DNA of 64,000 nucleotides from Hofstenia miamia. Lineage: Eukaryota > Xenacoelomorpha > Acoela. This document shows positions 1 through 10,268 of the stretch, piece by piece. Where the stretch lies: NCBI GenBank assembly GCA_004352715.1, contig SCFE01000039.1, positions 449,779 to 513,778 on the forward strand. Direction: 5' to 3'. Both the position numbers and the translations under genes were made by a program. The notes beneath the pieces are model-generated. The model was not told the DNA's origin, ran no database searches, and saw only the letters and a program-made list of their open reading frames with translations. Each line of letters opens with the position of its first letter. Position 1 is the first letter of the stretch.

Positions 1-2
1 AC

Positions 3-3000
3 ATCAGACTCATCTGGAAGGCAATGGAAGACAACGATGGAGCAAGTAATTTGCATGGTTGATTCAAGGACTTGCAAAGGAAAGCGGATAGTACTCCACA
101 TGGCCAACTCAAGGGCGAGTGGACAAACACCATCAAAGTTGTGAGTACTCCCAAAGGCTGACTCAAGGGCATTGGGACAAATGCAGAAGAGGAAGATACA
201 CACAGGATACCCAAAATAAATTATGAGGATTATCAACATCTAGAAGAACAAGACATCATGCAACAAAGGACACTACTAGAGAAGCATAAATGTATATTCA
301 ACTATGGAGAGATAAGTGTTGGTCAGGCAGTAGGCGAAAAACACAAAATCGTCACAACAATGGACAAACTGATCAAATTACCAGTCAGAAGAGTACCTGA
401 GCAGTTGAAGGAAGAATACAATCAGATACTAGAAGAACTAATTGACAATAAAATCATCTGGCCGAGAGAGAGCCAGTACGCAGCACCAACCATGTTCGTA
501 AAGCAGGGAAACAAGTACCAACTATGCATTGATTTCTGTAAACTCAATGAGGTGACAAAGAAGGATTCATACCCCTTACTGTGAGTAGAGGACATGCTCT
601 ATGAAGCCAGTAAACATAAATATTTTACAACTTTGGATTTATGTAAGGCCTACTGGCAAGTGAAGATGGAGTAAGAGGACATTGAGAACACAGAATTCAT
701 AACCCCATACAGGATATATATGGCGTTCGGACTTTGCAATGCACCAGCAATGTTTCAGAGATACATAACAAAGGTACTTAAAAACAAGACACATAGAATG
801 TAAGAGGGAGTCGATGCCTATATAGATGACATCATAGTCACAAGCAATACAGTCCAAGAACACCTGAAAAAATTGGAGAGGACACTAATAATTTTAGAAA
901 ACGCGGGACTCCAGATCAACGGAAATAAATGTGATATCCTGAAAGAAAAGATAGTGTTCGTTGGAAGGATGATAGAGAAAGGTAGGATATGCATGAAGGA
1001 CAATGCCAGAGAGATGATCCGGAAAATAGAAAAACCAAATAATAAAAAAGATATACAGAGAATCATGGGAGTCTTCAATTATTATGGAACCTTTATTCCA
1101 AATATAGCTGGAAAAACGGCAAAGATGACCCGAATGATGAGGAAGGCAGTTCCATTTGTATGGACGTGGCAAGAACAAGAGGAACTTGATAACATCAAAG
1201 AAGAACTCGCGAAATTACCTTCCCTCAACACACCAAATTACAATGAGAAATTCATACTAGATTGCGATGCAAGTAAGGTGGCAATTGGAGCAACATTGGG
1301 ACAAATAAGAAACAGGAAAGAAGTACCCATTCAGTTCTTCAGCCGCAAGCTAAGGGCTAGCAAAGAGAACTACAGCTCCACCAAAGTAGAAATGCTCACC
1401 GCACTGATTGAAAGCATCAAGAAATTTCGCCATTTCCTCATAGGAAGGGAGTTTAGAGTATGAACAAATAACAGCAGTCTGGCCTGGCTCAAGAAGTTTT
1501 CGGGAGATAAGTCTGGAATAGTGTCCCAGTGGATTGAGTACCTAAACGAATTCACATTTATGATTGAACACAGAAAATGTACATTACACAACAACACGGA
1601 TTTCTGGACATCACTCCCAGAGTACCAAAGAGATGCAACAAAAACAGATGGAGAGAAGAAGCAATTTCAGTTCCTGTCACACACTGAATACAAAGAACTA
1701 CCAGAGATAAATGTGGATAAGAAGGGTCAAGCAGTACTACTACTGATACTTATAAGAGAGGAAATAACAGAACAAGAGATAGTGGACAAACAAAAAGACG
1801 ATATAGTCCTAAGCGAGATTATAAAAAAGACAAAAACTGTGAATGATATTATCTTATTAATAACGGCAGGATACTATGAACGTTACAAATGGAAGATCAA
1901 CAAGAATGGACTACTATACGTCGAAGCCGGAAACAACCGAATCGCGATACCCGATTACTTCAAGAGGGAATTGATATGGAAAATCCATGAGAAGGGTCAC
2001 TTAGGGATAACACAGACGTAGAAAATGTTCAACGCATGGTTCATAACAACAGCTGTCAGGAAAGTTGTGGAAGACATCATTAACAAATGCATGACATGCC
2101 TCCTAAACAACAAACAGCACTTCCTGACACAATGAGCACCATTAGAGAAAATCATCATGACACAACCCAATGAAATAGTTCATATAGATTTGGAGATGCT
2201 ATCAAAGGATACCGAAGGTTATCAGTACCTACTAGTAATGGTTGACAACTTTACCAAATATGCAAGAATGGTCCCAATGCAAAACACCACAGCAGAAACC
2301 ACAGCTGAGCTAGTCTTAAAAGAATGGATACTGAGATTGGGACTGATGGAAACGATCATAACAGATAAAGGGCCTCAATTCGAAAGTGGACTTTTCCAAG
2401 AGATGGCGAAGCTCCTAGAAATCGCAAGCAAACAAACAGCCGCCTATCATCCACAGGCCAACGGAGCAGTAGAACAACTTAACCAAACATTAATTAAGCT
2501 AATTAGAGTAGCAACAACATGAATAGGAGGAAATAGATGGAGAGAGGTTATTGAAATGATCAAATACTATTACAATACCTCGGTACATGCAACAACTGGA
2601 GTATCACCATTCAAAGCTATGTTCGGAAGGGAGGCAGCAACCCCTCTCTCAATGCAGTATACCAATTACAGCGGGAAATTGGACAACGCATACATGCAAC
2701 AATTAAGAAACCAGATCACAGGAATTCATGTAATGATGTGTCACAATATAAAGAAGTTGGCAGTGAGACAGCAACGTAATTATAATAAAAAAATCTATGG
2801 TCACGCACACAAGGTAGGTGATAAAGTATATGTGTTCACACCTATTAAACTCGTAGACACAAACCAAGTCCAGAAGTTGAAAACAGTATGGTCTGGCCCC
2901 CACACAATAACACAAACACTACTGAACAATGAATACATGCTAGACAACAATAGACTTTTACATTTTCAAAACCGGAAGAGAGCAACAGCAGACATTGAAG

Positions 3001-3149
3001 AAACAAAGATAGATGACAATGCTGAATTTAGAATATGCCGAATTAACAGCAATGAAATTATATACAATATGCATGATCTAGATAGCATACATGAAGAAGA
3101 ATTTGATGATGAGTACACAGCGGAGATCAGAAACAATGACCTGAGCTGA
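3..3149 (+). pseudogene. pol: Ty3/Gypsy pol (reverse transcriptase, RNase H, integrase), stop-riddled but frame-intact
   Basis: Polyprotein of an LTR retrotransposon, read in a single frame across about 3.1 kb. In order: RT fingers near 360-580, the RT catalytic LDLCKAYWQV block near 630 and YIDD near 815-830, RNase H with FILDCDAS near 1250-1270 and its conserved Glu near 1390, an integrase HHCC-type zinc finger near 1985-2110, and the integrase core at 2157-2522. The core has Asp at residue 11, Asp70 and Glu106, a DD35E arrangement. A GPY/F-like C-terminal module (WSGPH) follows near 2890. In-frame stops occur at 60, 159, 582, 672, 801, 1461, 2019, 2133, 2520 and 3147, with no frameshift. 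The usual RNase H TDH motif after the stop at 1461 reads TNN, losing an Asp. Gag and protease would lie left of the window. The element is dead as written. Ty3/Gypsy assignment is secure; the clade is not determined. Confidence 0.95.
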
Positions 3150-3859
3150 AGAGTACTGCCTCAGAGGGCAGCAAGAAATAAACCTATATATGACCCTGAA
3201 ACATGGGATATAAATTTATTAACTGCATTTAGGAAATTAGAAGAAAATGATGCACCCGCCAATGAAAAAGAGAGTGCGCAGAGCCCAGCAGCCAGAGGAA
3301 CTCTCACCAACAAACAGGAGAAGGAGAGTGTGAAGAAGTCAAACCGGACATTGAATCAAGGGCAGAAGGGATGAGAACAAAGAACTGATGAATAGATGAC
3401 GTAGAGTGAAATGGCATTGTAGTAGTCCTCAAGGCCAATTCAGGGCAGAGAGACCAATGGACAAAAAGCCTCTCCCACCAGGGATCTGCACCACTGATTC
3501 AAGGGCATGCAGAGAACTGGTGCGCAGCACAACTTTCCCTCCCAAAGTCCACAACGCTGATTCAAGGGTGGTGAGACATGAGGAGTTCCAGGGGAAGGTG
3601 TAATTGGTGGAAGAACCATGGAGATATGAAAGCAATTCAAGGCTGACATTATCTCATCCAGAACCACAGCTGGTCAAGTGCCAATAGGAGTAACTGTGAG
3701 CTGATTCAAGGGCAAATCAGTAGAAAATATTAGCACAGATTCACAGCCCTTGGACTGTGAACCAAGCACCAGTACACAACCACTAAGGATGACTCAGCTA
3801 CACGCCTCCTCAGAAACGACTTCAGAAAGAACTGTAAGATCAAAAGAGAGAGAAAACAA
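3150..3859 (+). other. Spacer between Gypsy pol and ORF3 with recurrent GATTCAAGGGC-like words
   Basis: Low-complexity coding-like spacer. The first 250 bases continue the pol frame as a charged, Ala/Glu/Lys-rich tail. From about 3430 to 3715 a word close to CTGATTCAAGGGCA recurs every 60-120 bases (near 3438, 3494, 3561, 3640, 3700). The same word occurs at 58-190 upstream of the RT domain, so it brackets pol. Translated, it gives repeated short Asp-Ser-Arg or Leu-Lys-Gly patches. No domain is recognised, and its role is unknown. Confidence 0.5.
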
Positions 3860-5186
3860 ATGTCGAAGATTGATGGAGAAACCTTACACCCTTACTTTAT
3901 GGGAACATTGAAGATGCACTATAATGCATTCACAAAGCTATCCCTGAAAACAAAAACTCACATATGAAAAGTCACGAGAATCAAAGGGAAGTATCTACCA
4001 TTTGTGCTCAATGCAAACAACAGACCAAAAGTAAATGTCATCATAAGTTATCCGCAAGAAATGAATGAAATGTTAGAAAGGCCATACATGTGCAGTACAG
4101 TTCACGTTGTATTTGATGATGCATTCACATTGGATACAATGCAAGTGATAATGGCCTACAAAGACAAAATCGCCAAAATACCAGAGATAAACATTGATGA
4201 AGAAAATCTCACAATTATACATATACTAAAACAAAAAGAATATACAAAGAACCTAGAAAAGAAAATAGATGACACAACAAGAATGGCAAGAGTGCAAAAT
4301 ATCAGATTGGTAATCATCACAATATCAATGCAAGAAGACATTCCTGAGCACCTAGAAGATGCATGTCTGTTAGGCGAAAATATCTTCCCATGGGAGAGAA
4401 CACTGAAAACCACAACAATCCCAGAGTTAATACAATTCAATCTACAAATAGATTACTGGGCACAGATCTACAGAATTATGGTAGACCCATGCATTGAGGT
4501 CAACCTCTACAGGCAGACAAAAACAATAGAATTAGGTAGAGGAAGGTTGGCCAGAAATAAAGATCAATGCACCATCACAGAAGTTTCATAAATCAGTAGA
4601 AATGGCATTGACAGAGGTAAACAGAGCCTACAAATTGAATACAAAAAAGACTTCAAACCGTTACTATTCAAAGAAAAGAACGCACCTGAGATACACTAGT
4701 GATATTCACAACAGAAGATGTAGAAATAAAACTCCCACCACAAACTAGCAAAAGCAAAGAAATATGAAATAGTGATAGCTCTGATAAACATGCAAACAAA
4801 GAATTGGCTACTAAAAGGTCACACTGGGAAACTAGAGTCACTGAACAGATCAGAGAGGCCAATGCAAACAATGGAAAAGCCACTGAGTAGAACAATAAAG
4901 ATGTGTATAAGAGACGGAAGAATATCAGTAATAATAATCACAAATAAGATGGGGATCTGCCCCAGTGAAATCACGATATTCAACAAGCCCATGAGAAAGT
5001 ATATGTGGGGAGCAACATCTGAAACATGGATAAAGCAACTCCAAAACCAACCATGGCTAATGACAAGGAAAATTATCAAAAGGAAACTCACAAGCACATC
5101 TGAAATTAGGAAAACATTAACACAGAAAAACTTGCAGAGAACCCTCAATCGCGAGATGGAATGCTATGAACAAGATAGTCCATGGT
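3860..5186 (+). pseudogene. ORF3 of the Gypsy element, copy A (unrecognised protein family), cut by an assembly gap
   Basis: Starts at ATG 3860 (MSKIDGETLHPYFMG), immediately after a purine-rich AGAGAGAAAACAA stretch. I do not recognise this protein. It is collinear with copy A2 (6206 onward): TLHPYF start, an NNRPKVNVIISYPQ block near 4015, a VFDDAFTLDT block near 4110, a DYWAQIY block near 4455, NWLLKGHTGKLES near 4803, and KYMWG at 4997-5011. There is an in-frame TGA at 3965 where A2 has CAA. Relative to A2, a deletion of roughly 100 bases follows TKTIEL near 4533, and the reading frame is disturbed from there to about 4770. No signal peptide, membrane segment or cysteine cluster is visible. 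The copy ends in the N gap at 5187. Confidence 0.7.
4899..4917 (+). other. Near-exact match to the Tn5/Nextera mosaic-end sequence
   Basis: Eighteen of 19 bases match the Tn5 mosaic end (AGATGTGTATAAGAGACAG); the only difference is G for A at position 18. Translated in the ORF3 frame it reads MCIRDG, a string familiar from adapter-contaminated assemblies. Copy A2 has unrelated bases at the same aligned position (about 7405-7425), although flanks on both sides align without a gap. Possible sequencing-adapter residue; a chance match cannot be excluded. Confidence 0.5.
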
Positions 5187-6186
5187 NNNNNNNNNNNNNN
5201 NNNNNNNNNNNNNNNNNNNNNNNNNNNNNNNNNNNNNNNNNNNNNNNNNNNNNNNNNNNNNNNNNNNNNNNNNNNNNNNNNNNNNNNNNNNNNNNNNNNN
5301 NNNNNNNNNNNNNNNNNNNNNNNNNNNNNNNNNNNNNNNNNNNNNNNNNNNNNNNNNNNNNNNNNNNNNNNNNNNNNNNNNNNNNNNNNNNNNNNNNNNN
5401 NNNNNNNNNNNNNNNNNNNNNNNNNNNNNNNNNNNNNNNNNNNNNNNNNNNNNNNNNNNNNNNNNNNNNNNNNNNNNNNNNNNNNNNNNNNNNNNNNNNN
5501 NNNNNNNNNNNNNNNNNNNNNNNNNNNNNNNNNNNNNNNNNNNNNNNNNNNNNNNNNNNNNNNNNNNNNNNNNNNNNNNNNNNNNNNNNNNNNNNNNNNN
5601 NNNNNNNNNNNNNNNNNNNNNNNNNNNNNNNNNNNNNNNNNNNNNNNNNNNNNNNNNNNNNNNNNNNNNNNNNNNNNNNNNNNNNNNNNNNNNNNNNNNN
5701 NNNNNNNNNNNNNNNNNNNNNNNNNNNNNNNNNNNNNNNNNNNNNNNNNNNNNNNNNNNNNNNNNNNNNNNNNNNNNNNNNNNNNNNNNNNNNNNNNNNN
5801 NNNNNNNNNNNNNNNNNNNNNNNNNNNNNNNNNNNNNNNNNNNNNNNNNNNNNNNNNNNNNNNNNNNNNNNNNNNNNNNNNNNNNNNNNNNNNNNNNNNN
5901 NNNNNNNNNNNNNNNNNNNNNNNNNNNNNNNNNNNNNNNNNNNNNNNNNNNNNNNNNNNNNNNNNNNNNNNNNNNNNNNNNNNNNNNNNNNNNNNNNNNN
6001 NNNNNNNNNNNNNNNNNNNNNNNNNNNNNNNNNNNNNNNNNNNNNNNNNNNNNNNNNNNNNNNNNNNNNNNNNNNNNNNNNNNNNNNNNNNNNNNNNNNN
6101 NNNNNNNNNNNNNNNNNNNNNNNNNNNNNNNNNNNNNNNNNNNNNNNNNNNNNNNNNNNNNNNNNNNNNNNNNNNNNNNNNNNNNN
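5187..6186. other. Assembly gap, 1000 N
   Basis: Exactly 1000 undetermined bases, probably a default gap size. It separates the broken end of ORF3 copy A from the start of copy A2, so the tandem arrangement of the two ORF3 copies is not proven by sequence. Confidence 0.99.
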
Positions 6187-8487
6187 AAAAGAGAGAGAAA
6201 AGCAAATGTCGAAAATCAATGGGGAAACTTTACATCCTTATTTCATGGGAACTTCAAAGATGTGCTATAATGCATTTGCAAAACTATCCCCAGAAACAAA
6301 GACCCATATACAAAAAGTCATGAGAGTCGAAGGGAAATTCTTACAAATCGTGCTCAACACCAACAACAGGCCAAAAGTAAATGTCATTATCAGTTATCCA
6401 CAAGATATGAATGAAACATTAGAAAGACCATACATGCGCAGTATGGTGCACGTCGTATTCGATGACGCATTTACACTGGATACAACACAAGCAATAATGG
6501 CATACAAAGACAAAATCACTGAGATACCAGAAATAAACATGGATGCAGAAAACCTCACAATCATACACATATTGAAACACAGAGAATATACAAAGACGTT
6601 AGAAAAGAAAGTGGACAACACAACAAGAATGGCAAGAGTACAAAATGTCAGAGTCGTACTAATAACAATAACAACACAGGACAATATTCCCAAGCACTTA
6701 GAAAATGCATGCCGTTTAGGTGAAAACATCCTCCTATGGGAGAAAACAGCAAAGAACACAACAATCCCAGAGCTAATACATCTCAACTTACAGATAGATT
6801 ATTGGGCACAGATCTACCAAATCATGGTAGACCCATGCATCACAATCAATCTTTACAGGCAAACAAAAACAATAGAGATGACAACCAATATAGAAGGAAT
6901 TGAAAAAGCAAACACATTGTTTATAAAATGCAGCCTCACGCAATGACAGGACCATTTACAACAAATCCAAATGATTTGGAGGAACATGAAGTTGCAACAA
7001 AAAGTAGAGGAAGGCTGGCCAGAGATAAAAATCAATGCACCATCATGAAAGTTTCACAAATCAGTAGAAATGGCGCTGACAGAAGTAAACAGAGCCTATG
7101 AATTGAATACAAAAAAAGATTTTAAACAATTATTATTTGAAGAAAAGAATGCGCCAGAAATATGCTATAGAACTACAGCGTGGATATTAGCTATATTTAC
7201 AACAGAAGATGTGGAAATAAAACTCCCGATCTTGTGACAAACTCGTCACAAACTAACAAAATCAAAGAAATACGAAATTGTGATATCCCCGATCAACACA
7301 CAAACAAAGAACTGGCTATTAAATGGACACACTGGAAAACTGGAGTCACCGAATTGATCAGAGAAGCCAGTGCAAGTGATGGAAAAAATACTGAGTAGAA
7401 TAATAATGAAAGAAAATCCGTTGGGGAAGATGTCAGCAATAAGCATTGCAAATAAGACAGGGATATGCCCCAGTGAAATCATGATATTTGATGAGCCAAT
7501 GAGGAAATACATGTGGGGAGCGACATCTGAAACACAGATGAAGCAACTCCAAAATCAGCCATGGCTCACAACAAAGAAAATTATTAAGAGAAAACTTGCA
7601 AGCACAGCTGAAATCCAAAAATGCTAACACAGAAAAATGTGCAGAGAATACTAGATCATGAAATAGGACGCTATGAACAAGACAGTCTGTTCTGCACATT
7701 TACCAAGATCATTCAGAGCGCCAAAATGATGAAAAGAGGAGGCATTACAGAGCCAGTAGACGTCTGTGAAATGGTTACAAAGTCCCAAGCAGAAATGTTA
7801 GAGGAGGAACAACTATTAACATCATCCAGATTACTACTATCCCCCAAAACACAACAGACAATCAATAGGATAAACATCGAGAAATGGGGAGAAATTAGTC
7901 CAGCTAAGACAATAGAATGGATAGACACAGAGGACGAGCATTTCCTGGTCAAAATTAAAATTACAAAATAATCAAAAGATATAAAAGAAAGAAACTTCCA
8001 GAGCATCAGAGAACAACAAACAGTGGCAATGATGAAACTTATGTTCACCAAAGCATTCACACAAACAGAACTGGAAGAGTTATTGAGACCATACAATCAA
8101 CTTGCTATTGACATTTAATGTATCACATCAAGAGTGGAAATTAAAGAAGAACTATGATTAAAGCTAAGTTGAAGGGGACTCACACAAGCATTCTGGGATA
8201 TTATTACCGAAGCCAAAAGGAATTACCCCACTACCTTAGGTCTAGCCACAGCATCAACAACAGAGGGCTCATACCAACACATAGAACAAGAAATAGAAAC
8301 GAAACTCCTGATCTGCACACTGCCAGAAACTGTTGTGATACCAATGGTCCTCCCACAGTGGAGATTACCAAAAGATGTTAAGGTTGTGAAGACATTCCTA
8401 CATGAGTACAAGTCATACGTAAACACAGAAAGAAAAGCAAAAGCTATAATAGAAAGAGATGACTACAAGAAATCAAAAGTGATAATG

Positions 8488-8699
8488 CTGCAGAACAACA
8501 ACAAAGAAAGGGTTTACATCAAAGGTACGATAATGCCAGACCAGCTTTACACACATGGAAAACCAATAAATATACAGCTGCAAGATCTTAGAGCTGCAGA
8601 ACAACAACAAAGAAAGGGCCTACATCAAAGGCACAATAATGCCAGACCAACTTTACACACATGGAATACCAATAAACGTGCAACTGCAAGATCTTAGAA
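8488..8699 (+). repeat. 106-bp tandem duplication inside ORF3 copy A2
   Basis: Two units, 8488-8593 and 8594-8699, begin CTGCAGAACAACAACAAAG and end CTGCAAGATCTTAGA. They differ at several positions, so the duplication is not recent. The period is not a multiple of three, so the duplication itself breaks the ORF3 frame. Confidence 0.9.
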
Positions 8700-9286
8700 A
8701 TGAAATTGAAGAGCAGAACCTGAGTGCTATAATGTTATTCTCCAGAGTAAATGATATAGTTTGGACAGATATATGGGAAAAGAAATACCACTACTATGAC
8801 GTCACGAAGAGGGTTGAAATCATTACAATGATGAGATTAAATAAAAACAATCCCAATATGATAACAGAACAAGAGGTAAGAGATAACATCAGTTTCTTTT
8901 ACAAGGATGTGGCAAATACTTGAAGTTTAAGGAAAGTTTTCATGTTTTTCTATCCCAACAACCAAATCAGAGAAGACCTCACTCACATGAGCAGAGCTGA
9001 TGCACAGATGACACATTAAAGGAATACAACCATATCAGAAATATTATGACATCTCACAGAAAATGAACGAACTAAGAGAGATAACACCAATAGTGGAAGA
9101 CATCCAAGAAGCATGTTTCCTGAAATATGCAAACATTGTAACAACAGAAAGAGAGGCAGTTCTAAAGATGACAAAGCAAACAGAATTTGAGGAAACAACG
9201 TGGTCTGATCAGCAGGCAGAAATGATAATTCGAAAGGTGGACACTCTGGTGCATGGAGAACGAGTTGTGCTAAAAATAACGCAAGC

Positions 9287-9297
9287 TGAGGGGGGCA
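9287..9297 (+). promoter_or_regulatory. Polypurine tract before the 3' LTR
   Basis: The purine run GAGGGGGG followed by CA directly precedes TGTAGCATC. This is the layout of a plus-strand priming site next to the TG start of a 3' LTR. It overlaps the last codons of ORF3 (Glu-Gly-Gly-Met-stop), so ORF3 would be the last gene of the element. Confidence 0.6.
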
Positions 9298-9712
9298 TGT
9301 AGCATCATCCAAATAATCAGAAATAAGCTGCAAATGTTGCAGAAGAGAATAAGATCGAAAAGGAGTTGATTAAAAATATTACAATCAATTAGTTGCTATT
9401 ATTTCAGATTAATTTGTAAAATGTAACCAAGAATAAAATATGTGTCAAAAAAGAGATATTTGTATCTGTCAATAAAAATACTTTTGACTAAACGATGATT
9501 ACGTTATTTTATAGCCACCATATTGGCAAAAGTTTAAATTTGAATCAACAGGTACTTCTTTTGGAATTACTATAAATACATTGAAACTTATTGTAAGAAT
9601 TTGATAAAGAATTTTACTTAGAATTCTTATTTTCTTCTTATTAACAGTTTGATTATTTAATACTATGTCAAGCTAATCAAGCAGTGTTTAGTAGTGGTCT
9701 GGATACATCACA
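9298..9712 (+). repeat. Probable 3' LTR of the Gypsy element
   Basis: Starts TGTAGCATC after the polypurine tract and may end at CATCACA (TGT...ACA ends). It holds AATAAA signals near 9431 and 9470 and a TATAAATA box near 9570. The order is unusual, and the matching 5' LTR is outside the window, so the right boundary is a guess from the terminal ACA alone. No target-site duplication can be tested. Confidence 0.4.
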
Positions 9713-10268
9713 GGGAACGATTCTAGGGTCCCTGTGCCAGATCATGAAAGTGCACTTATGTTAGGTGTAGGGGTTTTCTCTCGATTAGCTGACTAGCATT
9801 TCCTTTCTACATGTATCAGATAACTAACTGTCAACAAATGGTTGGATAACCAAACCCTAGGAATTATCTTAATATTATTTTAGATCTAAATTGATGACCT
9901 ATAATCAACTGATAAAATGACCGTACATGTAGTAAGTTATAAATGTAGGTTAGGAAGTTGTTCAAATAGAATTTATTTAACTAAGCCAATATATTTTGGT
10001 AATGGCTACATGTAGTATTTAATGAACAACTAGTAACAGTTCAGGTTGCAAATAGATATAACACTTTCACATAATAGAGTTTAAGCCGAGTTGTGTTGTG
10101 TCTTGAGTAAGCACTGAGCTAATGTAGGGTACACTTAAGCTATCTTGATTGAGCTGAGAAGTGGCACTCAAGCATCAGATGGAATGGTAAAATTGAGATC
10201 CGCTTCATGCCCATTAGAAGATTGTTATGGAGGTTACTGCATGGCTTCATCACCTAAAAAGTGAACAG
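9713..10268. other. Unassigned sequence between the two Gypsy blocks
   Basis: No gene or domain recognised. A short inverted repeat (ACAGGGA...TCCCTGT) lies at about 9709-9735, at the proposed LTR end. TACATGTA words recur. This stretch may include the decayed LTR of the minus-strand element, but I cannot identify LTR ends. Confidence 0.4.

Larger units (their letters stand above)
6206..9302 (+). pseudogene. ORF3 of the Gypsy element, copy A2: longest copy of an unrecognised family, about 1000 codons
   Basis: Begins at ATG 6206 (MSKINGETLHPYF). One frame runs to about 7620, with TGA stops at 6944, 7046, 7235 and 7355. After a frameshift a second frame runs to 8593, with stops at 7969 (TAA), 8116 (TAA), 8155 (TGA) and 8170 (TGA). 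A 106-bp tandem duplication then shifts the frame until 8921, and a last segment reads 9063-9302. Landmarks: NNRPKVNVIISYPQ near 6365, VFDDAFTLDT near 6460, an Ile/Val-rich strand (VRVVLITI) near 6650, YRQTKTIEM near 6855, KYMWG at 7505-7519, NRINIEKWGEISP near 7865, FTKAFTQTELEELL near 8045, EGSYQHIEQEIETKLL near 8260, IPMVLPQWRLPKD near 8340. Lys/Thr/Ile-rich, with no signal peptide, transmembrane helix or Cys-rich ectodomain. It lies downstream of integrase, the env position, and its stop abuts the 3' LTR. Function unknown. Confidence 0.75.

Noticed and set aside
3406-3667. Short frames on both strands with Pro/Ser-rich repeats
   Set aside because: They are translations of the recurrent GATTCAAGGGC spacer words, not genes.
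4772-6946. A 724-codon open frame across the gap at 5187-6186
   Set aside because: The N gap translates as open; the frame joins two separate ORF3 copies and is not one protein.
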